Position numbers and translations under genes: made by a program
The notes under the pieces: generated by a model
Told to the model about the DNA's origin: nothing
What the model saw: the letters and a program-made list of their open reading frames with translations, nothing else
The model's database searches: none
Shown here: positions 15,263 to 20,486 of the stretch, piece by piece
Numbering within the stretch: position 1 is the first letter of the stretch
Layout: each line of letters starts with the position of its first letter
Source: JADFAK01 sp047615865
GTDB lineage: Bacteria > Bacteroidota > Bacteroidia > Flavobacteriales_D > Sanyastnellaceae
DNA length: 20,486 bases
Assembly: GCA_047615865.1 (NCBI GenBank)
Contig: JBLHIB010000060.1
Span: forward strand, 1-20,486
Direction of reading: 5' to 3'

Positions 15263-16441
15263 ATGCAAACAGTTAAAAATCTACTTCTTGCAGGCGCTGC
15301 GTTCTTTCTCTTCGCTAGCACATCTGCTCAGGATTTTACAACCAATCCTTTTGGAAAAGGACTCATCAATATTACATCTCAAGATACTTCGTGGTCTGCC
15401 AAAGTGTCTACACGTATTCAAACTCGATATGATGGCGTGTATGTAATGACCGATGATACTGCTTTTACCGGTGATCAATACATGGAAAAGGCGGTGGTAA
15501 GACGTGCGCGTATTAAAGGACATGGTTTCGCTTTTTCGCCTAAAATCAAATATAAGTTCGAATATGACTTGGTCAATGGACAGGTTCTTGACGCGGTGGT
15601 TAAGTGGAACTTTACAGGAAATTGGGAAGTGTGGTTTGGACAGACAAAGTTGCCGGGTAACGTGGAGCGTATAATCTCTTCTCAAAATCTGCAATTTGTT
15701 GACCGATCGAGCTTGAATTCTAGATTCACTCTAGATAGAGATGCAGGCCTTCAATTGCGCCACAAATTTAAAATAGGTGATGCTTTCTTGGTTCGTGAGG
15801 CATTTGCCGTTTCGCAAGGAGAAGGTTTGAACCAAACTGGTTGGTCTGCGGGAAATGACTACAGCGGACGTGTTGAGGTTTTTCCTTTCGGAAAATTTGC
15901 TGGAAAAGGTGAGTATGTTGGTAGCGATCAGAAACGAGAATCATCTCCTAGAATAATGCTGGCAGGTGCATATTCATACAATGTAAATGCACTTAGATCT
16001 AGAGGTCAGAAAGGGGATTACATTTCTACAGCACCAAGAGATATTGAGACAATCTTCGCCGATTTTGTATTCAAATACAAAGGACTCTCAATGATGGTTG
16101 AATACGTTCAACGACGAACAACTGATGGTTTGCCGGTCGTAGCTGGAACATGGGATCCAAAAGGCCATGTTTTGTCGGTAGATGAAACCTATTACACGGG
16201 CTCAGCAATCAATGCACAGATAGGATATTTGTTCAATTGCAATTGGGAAGTAGCCGGACGATTCACCCAGATAACTCCTCAAGCCCTAACTCAGATTGAC
16301 AATTTCAATGAATATACTTTGGCGGTATCTCGTTATATTGTCGGACACAATTTAAAGTTCCAGACCGATGTAAGCTTGATCCAAGAGGAGAACTCTTATG
16401 ATGAGGTTGTCATTCGTTTTCAGACGGAATTTGCATTCTAA
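15263..16441 (+). CDS. outer-membrane porin of the phosphate-selective O/P family
   Basis: The 392-residue protein begins with a signal peptide (1-22, cleaved near TSAQ-D). Beta-strand-like segments then alternate to a terminal phenylalanine ('FQTEFAF'), the usual end of an outer-membrane barrel. The 'VVRRARIKGHGFAFSPKIKY' block (79-98), 'EVWFGQTKLPGN' (122-133) and 'RDAGLQL' (161-167) are typical of the OprO/OprP-like porins of Bacteroidota. It should let anions, probably phosphate or polyphosphate, cross the outer membrane. I start it at ATG 15263, directly before the signal peptide; the same frame is open to an ATG-like start farther up, but that would bury the signal peptide. It diverges from the Na/Pi transporter. 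Confidence 0.87.
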   Translation: MQTVKNLLLAGAAFFLFASTSAQDFTTNPFGKGLINITSQDTSWSAKVSTRIQTRYDGVYVMTDDTAFTGDQYMEKAVVRRARIKGHGFAFSPKIKYKFEYDLVNGQVLDAVVKWNFTGNWEVWFGQTKLPGNVERIISSQNLQFVDRSSLNSRFTLDRDAGLQLRHKFKIGDAFLVREAFAVSQGEGLNQTGWSAGNDYSGRVEVFPFGKFAGKGEYVGSDQKRESSPRIMLAGAYSYNVNALRSRGQKGDYISTAPRDIETIFADFVFKYKGLSMMVEYVQRRTTDGLPVVAGTWDPKGHVLSVDETYYTGSAINAQIGYLFNCNWEVAGRFTQITPQALTQIDNFNEYTLAVSRYIVGHNLKFQTDVSLIQEENSYDEVVIRFQTEFAF

Positions 16442-16473
16442 AAGACTTCGCTAGAATTTAACTAGCCTAAATT

Positions 16474-16507
16474 AAAGCCCCAATGGTATCGCTATTGGGG
16501 CTTTTTT
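16474..16507 (+). terminator. Rho-independent terminator of the porin gene
   Basis: AAAGCCCCAAT (16474-16484) pairs perfectly with ATTGGGGCTTT (16494-16504) around a 9-nt loop, and the T-run continues to 16507. It is 33 bp after the porin stop. A second small hairpin, GCTAG-N7-CTAGC (16450-16466), lies between them. Confidence 0.92.
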
Positions 16508-16739
16508 GTTGTTTGGAATACGGAGTAATGGAGAGAAAAGAACCTGTAGAATGAACTGCTTCAAGAGATGGGGAGGCTTCTTTGGCTATGGCTCATTAAT
16601 AATAGCGACAAGCGCAAATGCCCCTAATCGGCAGCATGACGGCCTGGTTTTTTAGAATCAAGCGATAGACTATTGTTGTGTATTCTAGTATTTAATCCCC
16701 AAGCACCGCTTCTTCCATTCAATTGGTAATTGTGGAATC

Positions 16740-17240
16740 TTATCCAGGCTTGACGAAGGTCTTCGTGACCACGATATTACTCTGGTTCAAAGCTCTGTCG
16801 ACCAATTTTACCTCAAATCGGGCAGTGTCGTAATCAGAGAAAAGATAATAGTCGTTCAAATCCAAAGCTATTTCACCTACCAAAGCAGGGTTTTGACCTG
16901 TGGGCGTGACGTTTGGAACACGGTAGTAAAATGGAATGGCAGTTTGGTCGGTCCAATCGATGAACAAATGAACCCATTCGCCGTCTTGTAACTCATAATA
17001 CTCACAAAACAGATTCCAATGAAACTCGCACGAGTCGCTGCAGAAAACTCCAGTAGTATCGCTCTGCTCAAGGCCAATGTCTCCATCTCCGTCAATAAAG
17101 GAAATTGTCAACTCAGCAGTGTTGTCCGAACTCTCTAAAAAGGATACGAATTTAATTTCTGGCTCAGGCGGATATTCAGCCTTTGGCAAGCAGGCACTAA
17201 AAACTGCACAAATCATCAATAATCCAATCACCTTTCGCAT
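16740..17240 (-). CDS. small lipoprotein with a DGDGDIGL motif
   Basis: The 166-residue protein has a lipoprotein signal peptide with lipobox 'VFSAC', placing the lipidated cysteine at 17, so it should be anchored in a membrane facing the periplasm or cell surface. The mature part is beta-rich and contains 'SFIDGDGDIGLEQSD' (47-61), an Asp/Gly loop of the kind that binds calcium. Similar small lipoproteins with an 'F.DGDGDIGL' loop are frequent in Bacteroidota and have no assigned function. A cysteine pair at 67 and 71 and another cysteine at 79 could form a disulfide. It diverges from the LuxE-like gene; a perfect -7 element lies 6 bp before the ATG. Confidence 0.82.
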   Translation of the reverse strand: MRKVIGLLMICAVFSACLPKAEYPPEPEIKFVSFLESSDNTAELTISFIDGDGDIGLEQSDTTGVFCSDSCEFHWNLFCEYYELQDGEWVHLFIDWTDQTAIPFYYRVPNVTPTGQNPALVGEIALDLNDYYLFSDYDTARFEVKLVDRALNQSNIVVTKTFVKPG

Positions 17241-17245
17241 ACTTA

Positions 17246-17253
17246 CAAAGCTA
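17246..17253 (-). promoter_or_regulatory. -7 promoter element for the lipoprotein gene
   Basis: TAGCTTTG on the minus strand matches TAnnTTTG exactly, 5 bp before the ATG at 17240, so the leader would be almost absent. On the plus strand TTACTTTG (17262-17269) is one base off the consensus and lies 5 bp before the GTG start of the divergent gene. The two promoters would be packed back to back in 34 bp. Confidence 0.5.
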
Positions 17254-17274
17254 GAAATTATTTACTTTGACCCC

Positions 17275-18288
17275 GTGACTAATTCAACAAATCAACAGCA
17301 GCAAAGATCCGAGCTTAAAGGCCGACTAACCAACACGCTTAGTCCTGAAGAATTTGATGTTTTGAGTCTCGACATCTTTCGATATCAAGCGGAATTCCTT
17401 CCCATCTATAAGAACTTCTTAGATGCGCTGAATATTGCACCGCATACAATCAACAATCCTGCTGACATTCCATTTCTACCGATCAGTTTCTTCAAGAGCC
17501 AGGTTATTATGAGTTCCTCTCAAACTCCCGAGTTGATCTTCAAAAGCAGCGGTACTTCTGGTCAAACGCGTGCTGAGCATCATGTAGCTGATACTGCTTT
17601 GTACAATTGGAGCCTTGTGGAAGGCTTCAAAATGGTTTATGGAGATCCTAACCAATACAGTTTCCTGGCGTTGTTGCCGTCGTACCTTGAGAATGGAGAT
17701 TCTTCTTTGGTCCATATGGTTAATGCACTCATGGAGCTCTCAGGAAAGCATCGTAGCGGCTTTTATTTGAGCAATTTCGATCTGTTAAAGGACCAGATTA
17801 TTCAAAATAGAATTGATAACATTCCTACCATTCTGATCGGAGTGTCTTTTGCTTTGCTAGATTTTGGAGAACAATTTTCCTTGGAGAAAGGGCCGGAGGT
17901 GGTTATGGAAACCGGCGGAATGAAAGGCCGACGAAAAGAAATAATTAGATCTGAATTACATAAAAGTCTTTCAGAGACTTTAGGGGTGCCACTAATTCAT
18001 AGCGAGTATGGAATGACCGAACTATTGTCTCAGGCGTATTCAAAAGGCAATGGGCGCTTTAATTGTCCGCCTTGGATGAGAGTTGAGATTCGAGATGTTC
18101 GTGATCCAAGAAGCTGGGTAAAATGCGGGAAAACTGGAGGCGTGAATGTGATCGATCTAGCAAATATTGATTCTTGCGCTTTCATAGAAACTTCAGATCT
18201 AGGAAGGAAATATGAGGACGATTCCTTTGAAATTCTAGGTCGATTTGATTCCGCCGATGTGCGTGGGTGCAACCTTCTTTTTGCTTGA
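17275..18288 (+). CDS. LuxE-like acyl-protein synthetase / ANL-family protein
   Basis: The 337-residue protein resembles the LuxE acyl-protein synthetase family, a branch of the AMP-forming ANL enzymes that activate an acyl chain with ATP. Visible motifs are the phosphate loop 'SSGTSGQT' (91-98), 'SEYGMTE' (243-249; the adenylate-contacting Y-G-x-T-E), 'ETSDLG' (305-310) and 'LGRFDSADVRG' (321-331). The small mobile C-terminal ANL domain is absent, as in LuxE. No LuxC or LuxD gene is nearby, so a role in bioluminescence is not supported. Similar orphan genes are common in Bacteroidota and unassigned. I use GTG 17275: the open frame extends to 17077, but those codons overlap the lipoprotein gene and its promoter on the other strand. 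Confidence 0.8.
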   Translation: MTNSTNQQQQRSELKGRLTNTLSPEEFDVLSLDIFRYQAEFLPIYKNFLDALNIAPHTINNPADIPFLPISFFKSQVIMSSSQTPELIFKSSGTSGQTRAEHHVADTALYNWSLVEGFKMVYGDPNQYSFLALLPSYLENGDSSLVHMVNALMELSGKHRSGFYLSNFDLLKDQIIQNRIDNIPTILIGVSFALLDFGEQFSLEKGPEVVMETGGMKGRRKEIIRSELHKSLSETLGVPLIHSEYGMTELLSQAYSKGNGRFNCPPWMRVEIRDVRDPRSWVKCGKTGGVNVIDLANIDSCAFIETSDLGRKYEDDSFEILGRFDSADVRGCNLLFA

Positions 18289-18482
18289 TCGAGCAAAATG
18301 GTACTAAGAACTGTTAATATTGAGTTTTTATCGATGGATTGGAGGCAACCAAGGCACCTACTTCTACGTCTATTAGACGGAGGCTTGGCGTAGCAGGCAA
18401 GACTCCAAAAAATCATGGGTGATCTGGCATGACGTCAAACTACAAGTCAGGTCAACCATCGTTTTATGATTTCCTAAACATG
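18289..18482 (+). other. structured intergenic stretch, possible non-coding RNA
   Basis: This gene-free stretch has nested complementary arms: TTGGAG (18339-18344) with CTCCAA (18403-18408), inside them CCAAG (18349-18353) with CTTGG (18384-18388), and CGTC/GACG around the palindrome CGTCTA-T-TAGACG (18367-18379). A second 12-position hairpin pairs 18415-18426 with 18448-18459 (one mismatch, one wobble). A strong terminator follows at 18483. It could be a small RNA or a structured 3' UTR of the LuxE-like gene. I cannot assign it to a known RNA family. Confidence 0.3.
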
Positions 18483-18511
18483 AAAAAGCGAGGACTTGAT
18501 CCTCGCTTTTT
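18483..18511. terminator. bidirectional Rho-independent terminator between the LuxE-like gene and tyrS
   Basis: AAAAAGCGAGGA (18483-18494) and TCCTCGCTTTTT (18500-18511) form a perfect 12-bp stem with loop CTTGA. A/T runs are built into both arms, and more T follow on the plus side. It serves tyrS on the minus strand and any plus-strand transcript coming from the left. Confidence 0.95.
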
Positions 18512-18537
18512 CTTTTTGTAATATTTTCAACTAGACG

Positions 18538-19815
18538 CTACGATTTTACCTCAATTATGTAGTGGTTCTTTTTGCCTTTTTGAACCAAGAGATACTTATC
18601 ATGCAACAAATCTTCTTTGTTGATGATGTAGCCATTGTTAACTTTCTCGGTATTGAGACATACACAATTGTCAATCAACGCACGTCTTGCCTCGCTATTT
18701 GAAGCTAAAAAACCAGTCTTCGCGCTCAAGGCATCCATTATACTCAATCCTTCAGTAAGTTCGTCGGCCGACAAAGTAGCCTGGGCAACTCCTGTGAAAA
18801 TCGATAAGAAATCTTCCTGAGAAAGATCCAGTAGATCCGCTTTGCTTGGTTTGCCAAACAGAATTTTCGATGTAGCAATCGCCAATTTGTAATCAGCTTC
18901 AGAATGCACTCGCGTTGTGATTTGCTTGGCAAGTTCTTGCTGGAGAATCTTATTTGATGGATTAACAAGATGTTCCTTCTCTAGTGCTTCAATTTCACCT
19001 TCTTTCAACAAGGTGAATATGCGAATCATCTTTGAGGCATCTTCATCTGGCACCCGAATCCAGTATTGGTAGAATTCGTACGGAGATGTCTTGTTGCGAT
19101 CAAGCCATACATTTCCGCTTTCTGATTTGCCGAATTTCTTGCCGTCTGATCGCATAAGAAGAGGCGCTGTAATAGCATACGCTTCTCCTTGCCCTTTCCG
19201 ACGGATTAATTCTGTTCCTGTGGTAATATTACCCCACTGGTCCGATCCGCCCATTTGAAGCTTACAACCATTGTGTTTCCAGAGATGGTAATAATCATAT
19301 CCTTGAATCAATTGGTATGAGAATTCAGTAAAGGACATGCCCGTTTCGAGTCTGTTCTTAACCGAGTCCTTGGACATCATGTAATTGATGGTAATGTGCT
19401 TTCCTACGTCTCGAATGAAATCTAAAAATGAAATATCCTTGAACCAGTCGTAGTTGTTTACCACTTCTGCCGAGTTCTCACCACAATCAAAATCCAAGAA
19501 TTTCTTGAGCTGCTCAGTCTGACAAGCTAGATTGTGAGCCAAAGTCTCTGCGTCCAAAAGTTTGCGCTCTTCATCTTTTCCAGAAGGATCACCTACCATG
19601 CCAGTTGCACCGCCCACCAGCGCCAATGGCTTGTGGCCAGCAAGCTGCAAATGAAGAAGCATGGTGATCGGAACCAAGTTCCCTATATGGAGAGAATCAG
19701 CAGTTGGGTCAAAGCCTACATAACCAGTAACCAATTCCTTTTCTAGTAGGTCTTCGATTCCTGGCACAGTGTCTTGCAAGAGACCACGCCATTTGAGTTC
19801 ATCTATCAATTTCAT
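18538..19815 (-). CDS. tyrS: tyrosyl-tRNA synthetase
   Basis: The 425-residue class I synthetase charges tRNA-Tyr. The Rossmann fold carries the HIGH-type motif 'HIGN' (43-46) with 'GFDPTADSLHIGNL', and the second signature is 'KFGKS' (227-231) in place of KMSKS. The tyrosine-binding 'YQLIQGYDYYHL' (167-178) and 'GGSDQWGNI' (189-197) segments are intact. The C-terminal S4-like RNA-binding domain covers about 355-425. This is the bacterial TyrRS-S form. The ATG at 19815 lies 16 bp after a perfect -7 element. Stop is 26 bp from the bidirectional terminator. It is 42 bp downstream of murF on the same strand. Confidence 0.97.
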   Translation of the reverse strand: MKLIDELKWRGLLQDTVPGIEDLLEKELVTGYVGFDPTADSLHIGNLVPITMLLHLQLAGHKPLALVGGATGMVGDPSGKDEERKLLDAETLAHNLACQTEQLKKFLDFDCGENSAEVVNNYDWFKDISFLDFIRDVGKHITINYMMSKDSVKNRLETGMSFTEFSYQLIQGYDYYHLWKHNGCKLQMGGSDQWGNITTGTELIRRKGQGEAYAITAPLLMRSDGKKFGKSESGNVWLDRNKTSPYEFYQYWIRVPDEDASKMIRIFTLLKEGEIEALEKEHLVNPSNKILQQELAKQITTRVHSEADYKLAIATSKILFGKPSKADLLDLSQEDFLSIFTGVAQATLSADELTEGLSIMDALSAKTGFLASNSEARRALIDNCVCLNTEKVNNGYIINKEDLLHDKYLLVQKGKKNHYIIEVKS

Positions 19816-19831
19816 GCTTAAAAAATTTGTG

Positions 19832-19839
19832 CAAAGATA
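19832..19839 (-). promoter_or_regulatory. -7 promoter element for tyrS
   Basis: TATCTTTG on the minus strand matches TAnnTTTG exactly, 16 bp before the tyrS ATG. A TTA (19861-19859) sits 19 bp upstream, where TTG is expected. It lies in the 42-bp gap after murF, so tyrS can be transcribed alone. Confidence 0.65.
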
Positions 19840-19857
19840 GAAGGTATTGCTAAGCTG

Positions 19858-20486
19858 TTAAAGAAGATCAACTATTTCCTCGAGTTTCATTCCTCGAGAT
19901 CCTTTGATGAGGACCGTTTTGCCTTGAAGGCTGTTCTTTTTAAGATAGTCTGTCAAGCCTTCTTTAGACTCATAGGCTAAGAAATTGGTTCGCGATTCCG
20001 CGAATGCCTTGCCGACGACGATTCCACTTAATCCCAATTGTGAAGCTAAATCGACGATTTCTTGATGAAGTTCGGCCGATCTAACTCCCATTTCAAACAT
20101 ATCTCCTAATATGAAAAAGCCGTCCTCTTTATTTACTGCATAGAGGTTCTTCAGAGCTTCTTTCATGCTTGTGGGATTTGCATTGTAGGCATCTAAAATC
20201 AAGGTGTTCCTTGATGTTTTAGTTATTTGAGAGCGTTGGTTGTCTGGAGTGTAGTCAGCTATAGCTGCGCAAATGTCTTTACTGGGAACCCCAAAATGAA
20301 GTCCTACGGCTATGGCAGAGGCAAAATTGGCCATGTTGTATTGTCCTGTCAGCTGCGTTTGGACCTCATACTTGTCGTTATCGATATTTGCACTGAAATG
20401 AACATTTGTTCCACTCGCTATACTGCGCAATTCAAAGCTTTCTGATTTTTGACCGTAAGGAATGTAGGATCCGTCTCCAATGGCAC
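19858..20486 (-). CDS. murF: UDP-N-acetylmuramoyl-tripeptide--D-alanyl-D-alanine ligase, C-terminal part (5' end outside window)
   Basis: The frame is open from the right edge to TAA at 19858-19860, giving 209 residues of the C-terminal part of a Mur ligase. MurF joins D-Ala-D-Ala to UDP-MurNAc-tripeptide, the last cytoplasmic step of the peptidoglycan monomer. Family segments are 'LTGQYNMANFASAIAVGLHF' (in the central domain), 'DAYNANPTSMKEAL' and 'ILGDMFEMG' (ATP and substrate contacts around the Mur C-terminal domain), and 'LIKGSRGMKLE' near the end. The gene does not start at the TTG at 20430: at least 18 codons continue upstream without a stop to the window edge. The 5' end with the Walker A loop is not visible. 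Confidence 0.94.
   Translation of the reverse strand, partial: AIGDGSYIPYGQKSESFELRSIASGTNVHFSANIDNDKYEVQTQLTGQYNMANFASAIAVGLHFGVPSKDICAAIADYTPDNQRSQITKTSRNTLILDAYNANPTSMKEALKNLYAVNKEDGFFILGDMFEMGVRSAELHQEIVDLASQLGLSGIVVGKAFAESRTNFLAYESKEGLTDYLKKNSLQGKTVLIKGSRGMKLEEIVDLL

Noticed and set aside
16508..16739. gene-free stretch between the porin terminator and the lipoprotein gene
   Set aside because: I found no convincing ORF, tRNA, repeat or promoter in these 232 bp; it is left as plain intergenic sequence.
17077..17274. 5' extension of the LuxE-like frame to an ATG at 17077
   Set aside because: It would overlap the lipoprotein gene and both promoters on the opposite strand. The GTG at 17275 gives a start that matches the family length.
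18279..18298. hairpin TTTTGCT/AGCAAAA across the LuxE-like stop codon
   Set aside because: It is a 7-bp A/T-rich stem with no T-run after it on the plus strand; the real terminator is at 18483-18511.
18030..18416. 128-codon minus-strand frame
   Set aside because: It is antisense to the LuxE-like gene end and to the structured stretch, with no recognisable domain.
1..20486. mobile elements, CRISPR arrays, prophage or defence genes
   Set aside because: No transposase or integrase frame, no regularly spaced repeats, and no toxin, nuclease or recombinase gene was seen on either strand.

Overview
The window reads as a chromosomal segment of a Bacteroidota bacterium, most likely from the Flavobacteriales. 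The support is AT-leaning DNA, repeated perfect copies of the Bacteroidota -7 promoter element TAnnTTTG just upstream of starts, weak or absent Shine-Dalgarno sequences, a LytS-type sensor kinase with TPRs, a phosphate-selective porin O/P homologue, an efp-lpxD-like gene pair, and several secreted or lipidated proteins. Most genes are envelope or housekeeping genes. I see no insertion sequence, prophage, integrase, CRISPR array or defence cassette.

Layout: 1-167 holds the possible tail of a gene entering from the left. 184-345 is a complete tRNA-Cys unit (promoter, gene, terminator, minus strand). 408-1476 carries pssA (phosphatidylserine synthase) and purS. 1481-3857 is a minus-strand pair: a small secreted protein made of four exact 20-residue repeats, and one base later a TPR/LytS-type sensor kinase. 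A 303-bp divergent region leads to efp, an LpxD-like acyltransferase and an RsbU/SpoIIE-type PP2C phosphatase (4161-6920, plus strand). Convergent to these, and overlapping by 24 bp, is a surface-polysaccharide set on the minus strand: O-antigen ligase/polymerase-like protein, Wzz-like chain-length protein and Wzx-like flippase (6897-10882). A GT4 glycosyltransferase followed by rnhB diverges from it (11017-12750). A bidirectional terminator separates rnhB from a Na/Pi cotransporter with a C-terminal PhoU-like domain (12828-15011). That gene diverges from an OprO/P-type porin (15263-16441). A small lipoprotein (minus) and a LuxE-like acyl-protein synthetase (plus) form another divergent pair. 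The window ends with tyrS and the 3' two-fifths or so of murF, both minus strand.

How the genes fit together: the porin and Na/Pi symporter look like an outer- plus inner-membrane route for phosphate, and the 251 bp between them holds TTAAC-type half-sites at 10-11 bp spacing that resemble a Pho box. Wzx, Wzz and the ligase-like protein together with the GT4 enzyme look like the assembly end of a surface glycan pathway. LpxD-like, PssA and MurF are further envelope functions.

The most interesting points are the four-fold repeat protein coupled to the sensor kinase, the FN3-like periplasmic domain fused to the phosphate transporter, the Pho-box-like intergenic region, and a strongly structured 170-nt stretch (18339-18511) between the LuxE-like gene and tyrS. 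No clearly new multi-gene system is visible.
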